A stretch of DNA of 64,000 nucleotides, taken from Leuctra nigra (Eukaryota > Arthropoda > Insecta > Plecoptera > Leuctridae). The DNA is taken from positions 7,592,316 to 7,656,315 of the forward strand of contig OW203768.1 of NCBI GenBank assembly GCA_934045905.1. The letters run 5' to 3'. Below the pieces are notes generated by a model. The model saw only the letters and a list, made by a program, of their open reading frames with translations, was not told the origin of the DNA and ran no database searches. The translations under genes were made by a program, and so were the position numbers. This document shows positions 10,604 to 22,405 of this stretch, in pieces. The first letter of the stretch is position 1; each line of letters starts with the position of its first letter.

Positions 10604-11540
10604 GATATCATTCCTTTTTTCAGTTTATTCTTACAATTTGTAGCATATATTGTGGAACCAAAGACTATAATTCCTTAAAAAAAATACGCCTTTTTGATTT
10701 GGTTGCTAAGAAAAGTTGTGCTTGTTACTATGTATATGCCATAAATGATATGCTATAAAGTATAGCGCAAGTTTCGTTCCAATCGGTCCAGCCGTTCTCG
10801 AGTTATGGCATCACTTCCGGTTTTCAAAATGGCGGCTGACTTCACTGCCACCTAAAATTTGTGTCTTTAAATGCTATGTAACATTATAAGCCTTCTGAAT
10901 ATGTAGTTATTGTTATAAGAGATGATTTCATTCAAATTTGGCATTTTTATGACGTCATTTCCGGTTTCGGTAAAAGTACATTTCTATTTTGACTATTGAT
11001 ATTTCATTGAGAAGACCATCCGAATCGTTTGGCGCTAGTTTCGTCCCAATTGGTCCATCAGTTTTTAAGATATGACGTCACTTCCGGTTTCAAAATGGTG
11101 GCACAAAAAATTCGTAAGGACAAGGTATCATCAGACGCCAAAAGTGCATATATGGTAAAAATTTCAGATCGATCGGCTCAGCCGTTTAGGCTGTGGCGCT
11201 GTCAACAGTGTTTCCTGATATCATCAGAATCATCATCTTCAGAATCAGAAAGTGGTGTAATTTTACATATTTCACGGCCCTCTAGCACGAAAATGACATA
11301 CCCTATTGTTCCCAAATTCGGTATATGGGGTGGGGTGGGCCATAGCTCGAAATTAAGATATTTTGCAACAATGTGAGATTTTCCAATTTTAAGATCCAGT
11401 AGGCCGAAAATGCCATGTTGTTGCTTACAGTAAAAGTGGTTGGTCTGCTCCTCAGTTTATTAGGCATTTACGGTATGTTGAGTGAGTGTGAGTGTACGGT
11501 ACGACTTGGCTGGGTGGAGCGACCGCTCCACTAGATGTAT
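10604..11540. mobile_element. Body of composite repeat with CRE/ETS/ATGGCGGC-like sites
   Basis: It follows directly on the foldback arms and is homologous to 43093-44766. It holds CACTTCCGGTTTTCAAAATGGCGGC-like blocks at about 10808 and 11071, the phrase AGATCCAGTAGGCCGAAAATG, and ends with an ACTTGGCTGG / CGACCGCTCCACTAGAT motif. I see no transposase. Confidence 0.7.
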
Positions 11541-11713
11541 ACATACTCGTGTAGTTTATAAATACGATACAAATTTATTCTGTACAATCGTTTGAAGATT
11601 ATTGATTTTTACTAAGATGTTTTTCTGTAGCAAACTTTAGCATTTATTTTTGCATGTATAACTTTATCAGTCGCCTGGAATTATTGTTAAAACCTACTTT
11701 TCTGTTGTTACAG

Positions 11714-11940
11714 AATTGAATGATCTGCACCATCTTCTTCAAGTCCAGCCTGCGAAAGTGTCTCAGCGTGTATATGCATGCAATAATTGTCACAAAGTGT
11801 ACAAACACAGACAATCTTTGCATACTCACAGAAAGTTCGAATGTGGCGTCCAAGCAACATATCAATGTCCTCATTGTATGTACTGTGCTAAACGGGCCGA
11901 TCATTTAAGTGGACATATTTTGTCTAAACATTGTCAATAA
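11714..11940 (+). CDS. lola: lola-type two-finger alternative 3' exon
   Basis: A TGTTGTTACAG acceptor leads into a 22-residue linker, then finger 1 (C2HC, VYKHRQSL, HRKFECG) at about residue 23. Finger 2 (CPHCMYCAKRADHLSGHILSKH) is C2H2. TAA ends the frame and AATAAA is at 11947-11952, only seven bases on. The closest relative by eye is the exon at 16573, which has KVYRHRQSL. Both lie just downstream of a copy of the same composite repeat. Confidence 0.85.
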
Positions 11941-11952
11941 TGTAGTAATAAA

Positions 11953-12592
11953 GAAGCTCGTAATATTATTATCTTGATGCGTTTACTTGCTTCCATATCC
12001 CACAGCTGTAACGTCGACGTCCAAATGTTCAGTTCTCTGCTCTCATATGATCATACTTCTGACAGTTTTTAAACATCGAGGATGGGTCATACAGATTGTA
12101 TATTTCCATTTATAGGTTACGCAGAGTGTGTTTCGTACTTTAGTAAGATATTTTAATTAATATATAACATAACTTATTGTAAAAAGAAATGATTCCTGAA
12201 TATGTAGGTATATTGTGCGCCATTAGAAAAGAAAATATAGAATCAAAATAAATTGGCTCCCTTTCCGTGTTACTTTATTCCAATTTTTAAATTGTGCTTT
12301 GAGCTTACCTGACTTTCCAGTGAACTTTTGATACCTAAACGCTGTTAACACCTTAAAATACTGCAAATAATATTAATTATGGCTTTTCCTTAGGTGGTTG
12401 TGAATAAATACCAACTGCAAGATGAAAAGATTTTCCTCCTCCGTGATTCGAATCCGGCTCCTCTGAATTTCTAGTTTAGTGTTACCAACTGAGCTAAGGA
12501 ATTTCACTGCAAATAATGTTGTCCTTTGTGTAGGTTCTATCAATTCCTCGTCGTACAGTAGTATCAAGGACTGACTTGAGATCTTGTTGCAG
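11953..12592. other. Spacer
   Basis: This is AT-rich sequence with no supported gene, between the 11714 exon and the acceptor of the 12593 exon. Confidence 0.45.
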
Positions 12593-12813
12593 GCTGGTAC
12601 CGTGCGCAGCCAGTGGGTCAACGACATCCGTGCAAGAAGTGTGGTAAAATCTACAAACATTCTCAGTCGCTCTGGAATCACACGACGTACGAATGTGGAA
12701 TGGAACCGCAGTTTCACTGTCGGCTATGTGGCTTTCGCACGAAACGTGTCGGCACTCTAAACCAACATATGAGATCTTTGCATATGCCACTCAACCAAGA
12801 GGGTGATTCATAG
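12593..12813 (+). CDS. lola: lola-type two-finger alternative 3' exon
   Basis: The acceptor is ATCTTGTTGCAG. The exon reads WYRAQPVGQRHPC, with finger 1 from about residue 14 (C2HC, IYKHSQSL, TYECG) and finger 2 C2H2 (CRLCGFRTKRVGTLNQHMRSLH). It ends with a short acidic tail and TAG; AATAAA is at 12912-12917. The acceptor is less pyrimidine-rich than its neighbours, but the phase and fingers are unambiguous. Confidence 0.83.
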
Positions 12814-13137
12814 GAAATATTATGTTTTACCACCTACTCGATTTCCCCATGAGGCCCGACTTGTGTGCCTGTACCTGCGTACCTTTACCTGTAATATGCA
12901 AGGAGTGCCCAAATAAACAATTTTGCAACGACTTTTTTGTGGTTCGGTGTCCTCCTAACAACATGCGGATCCGGGGGCGCAGCCCCAAATATGTTTTGAA
13001 CTTCAGTTATACTTTTAGTGCGCTATTTGGGGTTTTGGTCTTTTACTCAAGCAGCTTGGTTTATATCATGGAGGACAGTGAATATTTAGTCGAAAAAATG
13101 TATATTCCCAAGACATATAATTTTCTGTTAATCTTAA

Positions 13138-13195
13138 TTGAGCGAGCGTAGCGAGCGTCACCACGGTACTCTTATGGCACTTTCTCTGTGTGTGT

Positions 13196-13229
<34 letters not shown>

Positions 13230-15101
13230 TGGTCACAGCCCAGGTCAAACCGCTCAAGCAATCGATCTGAAATTTTGTACACATACTAACGTACTCTATG
13301 CGGTCCCTGGGATCGTTTTTGAATGGGCTCCCGTGATTGGTTCAAATTTAAAAAAAAATATCTTTCGATTGGTTGCTTCGATCAATTTGAAATTTAGCAA
13401 AAACATTGCAACCAACATTGTACCCAATCATAAAAAGTTTCACCCAAATCCTCCTATTGGTTCAAATTTAAAACCATTTTTCATGTGATTTTTGACATTT
13501 AAACTAGAACAGATTGACCGATCAACTTAAAACTTCGCGTGGTCATTGGTACCAACATTTTAGGTATTTTTGCCAATTTTCAGTCTAATCTGTCGTTATT
13601 TTCAAAAGTTTTGTCATTTTAAGGTCATTTTATTCCATAATCTTGAAAAATGTTTACTAAATTGTCATCCCTGCCTTCTTTAAGCTTCTGTTCCAAGGCA
13701 AGGCCTGTAGAGCAGCCAAGCTATTCACATTGTACAGTAAAATGAAAGCATTTTTGAGCTAGCGCATAAAATCGGATGCAGTACGAAGGCCAAATCCTCT
13801 AATTGGTTTAAGTTTAAATAATGTCTTCTGATTGGTCGACAATAAAAATGTTCACATTAAGTTCAAATTTTGCATGGTGATCAAGACCAACTTAATATTA
13901 AATTTTACATATTGTTAGCCGAATCAGTCAAGTATTAATTGTAATTTTACGAGTTTAATATGGGATGTCACAAGAGATTTCTGGAGAAGATATGTAGGTA
14001 AGACTTCACGACACAATGGATCTGTTATTCATCCAGAGTATTATGGAGATTGAAAAATTGCAGAGAAAATCGTCTTGTGCCGTGTCGTGTATCTTTACTA
14101 TGGGGATGTTGCATGTTCTGTGCTCGCTCATCAACGCGTTACACTGAGCGTTTTCCTAGTAATCAGCGTATCAATTTATTTAACTAGGAAAACGCTCTGT
14201 GTAACGCGTTGATGAGCGAGCACGGACAGGCGCAACACCTCGAACCGAAATTATGTCTATCGAAAATATCATTAAAAGCCAATAATTTTTGAATTTCGTC
14301 AGACTCAAGTATAAAAATCTCAAAATTGTCCTAAAACATTAGTCCCAATAACCATGCAAAGCTTGAACCTTTTGAACCTTTCTGATTGAACTGTTCCTCG
14401 TTAATATTCAAAAATCACAAGATCTCTTAAAAAAAATACACCTGGGACCACTTATATGATAAAAGTGTGTGTACTTACACAATATTAGATCGATCTGTTG
14501 AATGGTTGAATATCAGTTTCATACGTTTGAAAGTTTCTACTCTTAACTACCTTGGAACTATAAAGAGTCGAAGTAGCCGTGATCAACATTTTCGAGATAT
14601 TTGACAGCCAACACGCAAAATGTCCGTAAAACGTCAATAACTTTTGGATTTAAACAAAGATTAGTCTGAAAATTGTCAAAAATGCAGATAATGTTAGTCC
14701 CAATGACCATGCAAAGTTTTAAGTTGATCAGTCATACGGTTCAAGTTTAAATTTAAAAAATGACATAAAAGATTTTTTTAAATTTTAACCAATGGGAGGA
14801 TTTAGCTGAAACTTTGTAAGATTGGGTACAATGTTGGTCGCCATGACTTGTCAAAATTTCAAATTGATCGGAACTACCAATCAAAAGATATTTTTTTTTA
14901 AATTTGAACCAATCACATGAGCCCGTTCAAAAACGATCCCAGGGACCGCATAGATTACGTTAGTATATGTGCAAAATTTCAGATCGATTGGTTGTGCCGT
15001 TTGACCTGGGCAGTGAACACAAAAAAAAAAAAAAAAAAAAAAAAAACACACAGAGAAAGTGCCGTAAGAGTACCGTGGTGACGCTCGCTACGCTCGCTCA
15101 A
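13138..15101. mobile_element. Giant foldback transposon (about 2 kb palindrome)
   Basis: The ends TTGAGCGAGCG and CGCTCGCTCAA are inverted and flanked by TAA at 13135-13137 and 15102-15104. The two arms, about 13138-14165 and 14193-15101, are inverse copies over most of their length, each with a long poly-T/poly-A run near its end (13199-13227 on the left). They meet at a short hinge between two copies of the AACGCGTTGATGAGCGAGC block. No transposase frame is visible. One arm-like half copy is at 34733-35636. Confidence 0.85.
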
Positions 15102-15620
15102 TAACTTTAAACATGGATTCTACAATATCGCAATGTACCTGGAAGAGAAATGTATGTTCAGAAGACTAGAAGGAATTAACAATTGAAATAAAACAGAGTC
15201 AACAGCAGAACAAAAATATTTGTTCTCCGAAAATGCAATGTGAACGTTGTTAAATTTTCACAACATACCTAAACAGAGGTCAAATTTGGTTCTGAATTGG
15301 GTATTCAAATGTTGGTTTCAGTGGTTCGTGCTGTCGAACGTTGGCGTGTGTGAGAGGTGAGGAACAGGGTGAGATTACGCAGATTTTGGTTTCTACGCTT
15401 CCTTTCCTACATTATATTTAAACATATTTTCTGTGCTTTTCCTCTTTCGTCGATGCTCAATTAATTTTTGTTCCAATACAAACCGCGTGCATTTTTTTTC
15501 TTCTGTATTGGTTGGAAGATTAATTGGTATCATTGATTCCTTATTTATATTATCCATTGATTATTTGTTTATGTGCATTATACTTTTTATGTTATGATTC
15601 ACCATTTCTATTTCTGAAAC

Positions 15621-15739
15621 CCAATTCACACTAGTAACTTTTCGTTGATCAACTTGGTTCTGCCAATTCGTCACCAAAGTGGTACTACACACTAGCAGAA
15701 CCAAGTGTTGCTCAACCGCAAGTTGATGGTGTGGATTGG
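15621..15739. mobile_element. Small inverted-repeat element
   Basis: CCAATTCACACTAGTAACTT near the left end pairs imperfectly with the AAGTTGATGGTGTGGATTGG end. The interior repeats GAACCAAG in both orientations. It is likely a short MITE. Confidence 0.5.
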
Positions 15740-16080
15740 ACTTTATATATTTTCATCCGGAGTCAAACTCCGTCAAGATGCTTTGTGCAAGCGATGTTTT
15801 GTTTATATGCTTCATTGTATTTTCATAAAATAAATAAACCACAAATTATGATTATATTTTTAATTGAATTCAAAACTTATTTTCCTTGCCATACGCATCC
15901 TATCCAAGGATCATCATAGATAATCCAAATGTTCCTGGCTTTGTTATGATTCGAATATTATTTCTTGTTTTGCAGTCACGATTGATTTTATGACGTTAAA
16001 ATAAGAACCAAAATTAGAATCATAACAATAAAATCACATTTCAGACGCTGCCTTCTATCATTAAATTTGCGATGATTAAT

Positions 16081-16526
16081 ACCCCATAAAAACACTCCGT
16101 GTAAAAATACCAGCCAAGTCCCTTCAACTTAAAAAAGTCGCACTGAAAAATAATGATATCAAATTTCGAAGTCAATATTTTATTTTTAAAATCAAAAACA
16201 AATACGGTGCATAGTTTAAACACTAAAAACGATGCTTCAAGTATTTTTTTAATTCTAAAATGAAGTTTTTTACTTAGCCATTTTTTTATAACACTTCTTT
16301 TCAGTGCTCAATTCGTCACAATTAATACATGTTTCTCAATATTTTTCACTGAAATCTCACAATATCAGATTTCCCATTTTTATACAGTTGACCGAAAATG
16401 TCACTTTGATGCTTGGTATAATTTTGTATCTCCCCAGCCTTTTTACATCAGAGTTTTGCATTTACACGGTATGTTGTGTGTGAGTGTGTATGCACCGTCC
16501 GATACTTGGCTGGCGTCTCCACTAGA
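16081..16526. mobile_element. Degenerate copy of the composite foldback repeat
   Basis: It opens CCCATAAAAACACTCCGTG with the CAGCCAAGTC motif, contains the GATGCTTCAAG remnant, and ends ACTTGGCTGGCGTCTCCACTAGAT. It lacks most of the body seen at 10604 and 43093. It stops 47 bases before the next exon. Confidence 0.65.
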
Positions 16527-16572
16527 TGATGTTCCATCGAAACATCAGTAACATGTGACTCTTCTGTTGCAG

Positions 16573-16790
16573 TGGATACATGTTGGCTCGGTCTTCGGCA
16601 ATGCGGAGGAAGAAAGAAGTTCCATCCTTGTAATAACTGCAGTAAAGTCTACAGACACAGACAGTCTCTGAACAATCATACAAAGTTTGAGTGTGGAATG
16701 GAACCGAAGTTTAAATGCCATCTCTGTATGTATCGAACTAAACGCGCTTGTTCTTTGAATCAGCATTACAAGCTAGTTCACAAGAGATAA
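16573..16790 (+). CDS. lola: lola-type two-finger alternative 3' exon
   Basis: A CTTCTGTTGCAG acceptor leads into DTCWLGLRQCGGRKKF, then finger 1 from about residue 20 (C2HC; VYRHRQSL, KFECG) and finger 2 (C2H2; CHLCMYRTKRACSLNQHYKLVH). TAA is the stop and AATAAA is at 17107-17112. The linker carries two cysteines outside the fingers. The acceptor lies 47 bases after the end of a repeat copy. Confidence 0.85.
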
Positions 16791-16978
16791 GTATTGTAAG
16801 TAGTGTGATCCAGGCAGGAGAGAAAGTTGTTAGATGGAAAAAACACTTTTTTTTATGAAAAAGTCCAGCCCATGAAGATTTTGACTGGTGTTTTGAGTGG
16901 AAATGGTTTACGATGTAACCTACGTATTGCGAGAATTGTTGATCAAAATGTTTTTAAAAAACTTATGGCACATTATCT

Positions 16979-17003
16979 GTTTGTTTGTTTGTTTGTTTGT
17001 TTA
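16979..17003. repeat. (TTTG)n microsatellite
   Basis: Six consecutive TGTT/TTTG units lie in the 3' flank of the preceding exon. Confidence 0.9.
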
Positions 17004-17339
17004 CTGTGTGTACACATTGTTTGTTTACACATAATTACCTTAAAACTTACATACATTGGACTTGGAGTATTATAGAAGCTGTATTTTCAGTATTCCATAT
17101 ACCTAAAATAAAATTTTGTTTTTAACTGTATTTTTTTCATTCTTACCTATGTTATTGTCCCCTTAGTGCCCTTGTATCCTTTCTGTATATGCCAATTGTG
17201 ATATATTATTTTTCCATTTGCTACATATATCACACAATCGTCATCTTCCACTCATTGGGAACTCATACGGTGTGATGTATTCTTCTCCCTCAGTGACGTC
17301 AGAGCTCTTGAAACTAACCAATCGGCTTCTCTGTTTCAG

Positions 17340-17560
17340 GACGACGTCGAGCCTACCGCTCCCTGATGTCAAAATCTCCCGGCGAGAACGTGTGGTCGTG
17401 CTCGAACTGCAAGAAGAGTTACGCCTTTAAGACAAGTCTCCTGCGTCATGAAAAATACGAGTGCGGAAAAGATCCGCAGTTTAAATGTTCTGTGTGCAAT
17501 TTTCGTACGAAACATATGGCTAATTTGAGAAGCCATTTGATATATCGTCATTCCAAATGA
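17340..17560 (+). CDS. lola: lola-type two-finger alternative 3' exon
   Basis: The acceptor is CTCTGTTTCAG. A basic start (RRRAYRSLMSK) precedes finger 1 at about residue 21 (C2HC; KSYAFKTSL, KYECGKDPQF) and finger 2 (C2H2; CSVCNFRTKHMANLRSHLIYRH). It stops at TGA after SK, with AATAAA at 17664-17669. The run of arginines right after the junction could extend DNA contacts or serve in nuclear import; this is inference. Confidence 0.85.
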
Positions 17561-17669
17561 AAGCAATGTAATGTATATACTCATTTAGGACTTATATTAT
17601 TATTACTCTTCAACGGTCTATTTGATACATTTTTATTTTACATGCCGTTTGAAGTTTTATGTTAATAAA

Positions 17670-18129
17670 AGAACGACCTTTCCATATATTAAAAAATGGT
17701 TTGTTATGATCTAGAAATTCTTAGAAAAGTAATGGCGTAAGTGGCTTACATAATAAAGTCTGATATTTTATATTTGATCGCTGTATTTATGAAACAAATC
17801 CTAGTTTTCCTCTTTCCCATCTATAATGTGATGTCAATTCCATAGATATCGATCGAGAACTGTTATGTAATGTGAACTTTGACTCGAGATTGTAGTCGAT
17901 TAGGCTAAGAACGTTTCCGATAACTAATTTCTTCAATTGATTCTCCCTTTTCAGATCTTGTCTTCACGTCACCATTTGTCTACTGCATGACACCATCTAC
18001 TGCATGACAACAAAATAGCAAAGAAATTGAAAATCAATTGATGAAATGATCCTTGGAGTCACCTTGCATGTTGTAATTTTGGTCCCAATCAACTCCTTGT
18101 AATAACATTGTACTTTGTTTTTGTTTCAG
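17670..18129. other. Spacer
   Basis: AT-rich sequence with a short direct repeat of CTACTGCATGACA near 17982-18009. No gene is recognised. Confidence 0.45.
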
Positions 18130-18386
18130 AATTGTTTCCTTGGATTCAAGAGACCGTGAGGCCGGACCTGAGGTCCGCTGCGTCTTCTGAAAAGTGGCAG
18201 TGTCCCGACTGTCCCAAATGTTACACGTTTCAATCGAACCTCTGTCGCCACATGAAGAATGAGTGCAGACAAGGTCCGAAGTTCGTGTGCCCAATCTGCC
18301 CGTTCAGATGTAAACAAAAGCATTATCTGAAATGTCATATGTTAAATGTTCATAAAATCACAACAAACAAAGATACTAGTATGTGA
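18130..18386 (+). CDS. lola: lola-type two-finger alternative 3' exon
   Basis: After TTTTTGTTTCAG the frame reads LFPWIQETVRPDL, then finger 1 at about residue 25 (C2HC; CPDC, CYTFQSNL, KNEC) and finger 2 (C2H2; CPICPFRCKQKHYLKCHMLNVH), with a 12-residue polar tail to TGA. The glycine normally after the finger-1 cysteine is replaced by arginine (ECRQGPKF). No close AATAAA is seen; the nearest is at 18840-18845. Confidence 0.84.
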
Positions 18387-18391
18387 ACGGG

Positions 18392-18580
18392 AATGTAGGT
18401 TTCTTTGGAAAACTTCCATGGAGTCAGGATGATATGAAGGGATGTGTGTTGTGAAAAATATCCGACCGAACCGGGGCTCGAACCCGGGACCTCTCACTTG
18501 CCGGGCGAGAGCTCTACCAACTGAGGTACCCGATCGGACGGACGGACATTAGACACAACACACTGATGAGGCTTAATTGG
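18392..18580 (-). repeat. tRNA-like repeat cassette, copy 1 (minus orientation)
   Basis: On the minus strand it has a tRNA-like body with an A box (TACCTCAGTTGG; TAGCTCAGTTGG in the other copy) and a B box (GGGTTCGAGCCCC), and it can be folded as a cloverleaf with G-U pairs. Position 33 would be C rather than U, so a working tRNA is doubtful. Outer flank GTTTCTTTGGAAAACTTCC is shared with 42211-42405, where the inner cassette is in the opposite orientation. Confidence 0.65.
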
Positions 18581-19078
18581 TTTTTATATTTACAATTTAA
18601 ATTGGTCTGTAGGATAAAGCTACTAGTAGCTTTATATGTCATTGGTAAGGTTATTTATTATATTTTAATGCTTTTTGCCTGAACCAAACTGGTCACCATT
18701 TGTTACGAATATTACAATACATTTTCTGGAAACTATATAAATTGTGTGTGTATTTTCGCATGCATTCCCTTATTCCTTTTTCCTGGATTCCAAGCAATTT
18801 GTCCACTATAAGTTGAACAGAAATGAATAAGTTGTTGCTAATAAATCTTCCATTTTTACTATACATTCTCGCATGAAAAATGCTATTTCCATGCTAACCC
18901 TGAATTGTCAAACATGCGCTTATTGGCAAGCTGAGCACTGAAAATAATACCACACATCTGCTTCGTTGTTTTCTGACATCTCTATTTTTCTAATAGTTTC
19001 TGCTTACAAACAGGAAAACTGATAAAAACATTACTTAATATTAAACATGTTTATTAAATATTCATGCCTATTATTATT

Positions 19079-19276
19079 AAAGCAATTCAAAGTTTTGGGA
19101 TATTTCGTCATGTTTTTTTGTGAAATTATTTATTTTTGTCAACAGTTTTGTTTTTTAAAATATGTTTAGTTATTGTCATGATGAAGATTTTAATATGAAA
19201 ATCAAAACTGTTGACAAAAATAAATAATTTCACAAAAAAATCATGACGAAATATCCCAAAATTTTGAATTGCTTTA
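19079..19276. mobile_element. MITE with about 85-bp inverted arms
   Basis: AAGCAATTCAAAGTTTTGGG and the following bases pair with the complementary end at about 19276. Arms run to AACAGTTTTG / CAAAACTGTT around a spacer of about 50 bp. The flanks are TTA-rich. Confidence 0.75.
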
Positions 19277-19399
19277 ATTACTTTCGATTGCTTACATTTC
19301 GAAAAGTTTTTTTTCTAAAATGTCAATATTTAATGCATTGTCGGTATTTATAAGTGTTATCTAAATGTTGTGTGTAATTAATCTTAATTTTATTTTCAG

Positions 19400-19656
19400 C
19401 CCAGCTTCTGGACGGTCTGCACCCGCGGTACATCCGAAGCATGATCCGACCGTATCAATGTGTCAAGTGTGGTCGTTGCTACAAACACAAACAGTCCCTT
19501 GTGAAGCACGCGAGATACGAGTGCGGCAGATTGCGTCAGTTCCCGTGTCCCCAGTGCGAATATGTATCTGCCCTCAAGGAGAACCTCAAGGCACACATTC
19601 GACGAATACATCAGCCGGCTGAGCAGCAACCTGTTGAGCCGGCTGAGCAACCGTAG
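19400..19656 (+). CDS. lola: lola-type two-finger exon, VSALKE family
   Basis: The acceptor is TTTTATTTTCAG. The linker QLLDGLHPRYIRSMIRP leads to finger 1 at about residue 21 (C2HC; CYKHKQSL, RYECG) and finger 2 (C2H2; CPQCEYVSALKENLKAHIRRIH). The tail is Gln/Pro/Glu rich, with the direct repeat EQQPVEPAEQP. With the exons at 20796 and 22406 it forms a set sharing finger 2 almost residue for residue, so the three probably bind related half-sites. It stops at TAG. Confidence 0.87.
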
Positions 19657-20795
19657 CGACATTGGGGAAACATTACTGGAAAAGAATCAGAAAAATTTCA
19701 ACTGAAAGTTTTTTTTTACTAAGAAGCACATTTTTCAGTGAAATTTTTGTGGTGATATTTTTCATATATGTAATTTTTTTTTTATATCAATTAATTAACA
19801 ATTAATTATACCCCATCCAACTAAAGTCGGGTTGGGGGGTGGAGGTAGCTCCACCTTCTTCTAGGGCCTCCTGGGATGCCGAAGTCGGCCGGCCATTCCA
19901 ATATATTAATATATTAATATATTAATATATTATATTCCAATATTATGTAATATGAAAAAAATTCTCCCTTCAAACGGTACTGACATTTTTATCGTTCAGT
20001 TGCAAAATGCACTTGTAAATGAAAAATAAGACTTACCTACAGCCTGTTAATAGCTTGACTATATTTTATATTTTTACTGAATAATTTTACAGATTGAGGC
20101 AAATTTGTATGAAAGTTGGATTTATATTGCTTTAATTGTACAAAGATTCTGCATTATTAGGTATTATGTACGAGTAGCTAGTGCATATCGGATTTAATTT
20201 TATTAATTACAGTTTGAAGGTGCAATATATTGGTTTTATAACTAATTGCTGCTTAATAAATGTCATTATTAATAAATCACTTCTTGGAATCTTAATTCTG
20301 TATACATTTCGACAATATTTATATTCGTAGTTTTTGAACTTTTTGTTTACTTCGACGATATGACCTTTGATATTACTCATTATTTCCGACAACAATTGTT
20401 TACTGATAAAAGAACATTATGATCATTTGCTTCATTCCCTACGACGTATCCCAATCCTTAAATTTTGTTGCTGCCATTAAAGTTGACTTTAAAGTTTAAG
20501 TAACACTAATGTTGTACTTATTTACAGAAAATAACTAATTCACTGAACTTTTAAGGACATTTAATTTTATATATTTTATTTTATCCACAGAAGTTTCGTT
20601 TTTGTGAGTGATGAAACATTACAGGACAAACTGTAATCCGCAGCGATCATTATATTATGTAGGATCGTCTAAATATTTTTTCTTTATCGAAATGCTGTAA
20701 ATTTAAACGCATTAAAATCGGATTTCTAATTGACACAACTCAAACACTACATTTTCTTTAATCCATTTCAATAACACATTCTCTATTTGTTTCAG
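19657..20795. other. AT-rich spacer
   Basis: It includes poly-T runs and a (TATTAATA)n tract near 19902-19932. No supported gene or transposon is seen before the next acceptor. Confidence 0.45.
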
Positions 20796-21013
20796 GTACG
20801 CTTGAAACTCGCAGCAAAGCGCGACCATTTGAGTGTCAGAAATGCAAGCGACGCTACATCCACAATCAGTCTCTCTTCAAACACGTCAAGTTCGTGTGTG
20901 GAAAAGTCAGACAATTTCCGTGTCCACATTGCTCCTATGTCTCGGCTCTGAAGGAGTGTTTGAAGTCGCATATCAGGAGGATTCATCCAGCACAATATGA
21001 TCCGCAGTTTTAA
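20796..21013 (+). CDS. lola: lola-type two-finger exon, VSALKE family
   Basis: An open frame without a start codon follows CTCTATTTGTTTCAG: TLETRSKARPFEC, finger 1 from about residue 14 (C2HC; RYIHNQSL, KFVCGKVRQF) and finger 2 (C2H2; CPHCSYVSALKECLKSHIRRIH), tail PAQYDPQF, TAA. The usual Glu before the finger-1 cysteine is Val. It would be missed by any search that demands an ATG. AATAAA is at 21369-21374. Confidence 0.85.
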
Positions 21014-22405
21014 CACTTCAATCACGAAGGATGCAATATAAAACATTACGCTTATAATTACTTACGTGTATTAATACTAATGCCAAAATATTACAGTGCT
21101 GTCAAGTTTAACCACAATGAATTTTAAAAGTTTTAAGAAATCCCAAAGAAAGTCACATTGCCATAGTTATCAGATTATTCTTCGAGAAAAAGTTGGGCTA
21201 CCATTTTTCATGACATTTTTTTTGAATTGCCCTTTATGTGTAATTAACTTCCTTTATTTTCCTTATACAATCTTGATTGTCTAACAATTAATATCGTCGT
21301 TGTGTAACATATTTTAAATCATACATATTGCACACAAATAATTGTTTTGTTGATACTATGTTGCACAAAATAAAGAAAACTGTTGTATAATTGAATTTTG
21401 TATTTCCATTATTTTTAGGAATAGATTATGTTATTTCCTTGGGCGACTTTGTTGGGCGATCACAAAATTCCCGTTCCTAACGCAAATGTATTCAGTTCTG
21501 TTGGTTGTTTTCTCTTCTTTGTGCCACCTGTTGCTTGCTCCTTTAAGTAGCATGTAAGCCACTAGAACGCGCAGACTCGTGCTCTAGTGGCTCACACACT
21601 ACTTAATCACAAACATTGTTCTGCTCTGTAGTTGCACAGTCTAGATGCTCAACGACCTTTTTCACAATTCTAGTAATCATTAAATATATTTGTTGTATAC
21701 TGTATTTCGTTAAATTAATCGGCGTTAAATAATTAATTTGAAAGATGTGCTCATGATTTCAAAAATATCTAGAGAAGTTGACGACATATGTTAATTTATA
21801 ACCATTCAGCCGCGATTTGCCCAAATAATTTTTGAAACTATATTTTTTTGCAATGTCAATCAATAACGCACTGGAACCACTAGCAAAAGTTTAAGCTATA
21901 TGGAGAAATAGCGGTTGAATTGCGATGTATAGAATATATTGTATCACCAACTTACTTCTATCGCTGCCTATAATATTCTGTCTTATAATTAAAATTGATC
22001 GTTCAATAAATCTGATTGACTGAAAAATGGATCACATCATCAGAAGTGAGCCCAAGCAATCTCCTTGTCTCACTCTAGTAAGTGACCTAACATTTCAATA
22101 ACAATAACAAACTTTGATTGTTATGGAACATGACCAGCAGTCATTCAAATTTGTTCACCGATCAACTTTTGTTGTGCTGAGTATACTAACATTTGTAGAT
22201 ATTTTTCCTGTACCCCTATTCTGTAACTGCCTTCACTTGACATTTCACCTGAAACATACTCACCACCATAAGAATATCATAGTAGTGAAGTGGCAATACT
22301 GAGAGAATAGTTACAGAATAGGGCTCATTCTTTGTAGTGGGATTTGTAATCTGATTGCTTCTTTGTTCGTGATGTCGAACTAATCTGTAATGACCTGTGT
22401 TCCAG
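21014..22405. other. AT-rich spacer
   Basis: It holds a small palindrome at 21543-21606 and otherwise unassigned sequence. Short open frames have no family features. Confidence 0.45.
21543..21606. repeat. 64-bp palindrome
   Basis: TTAAGTAG, AGCCACTAGA and their complements (TCTAGTGGCT, CTACTTAA) face each other around a 12-base loop. It is either a hairpin or a very small foldback element. Confidence 0.6.
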
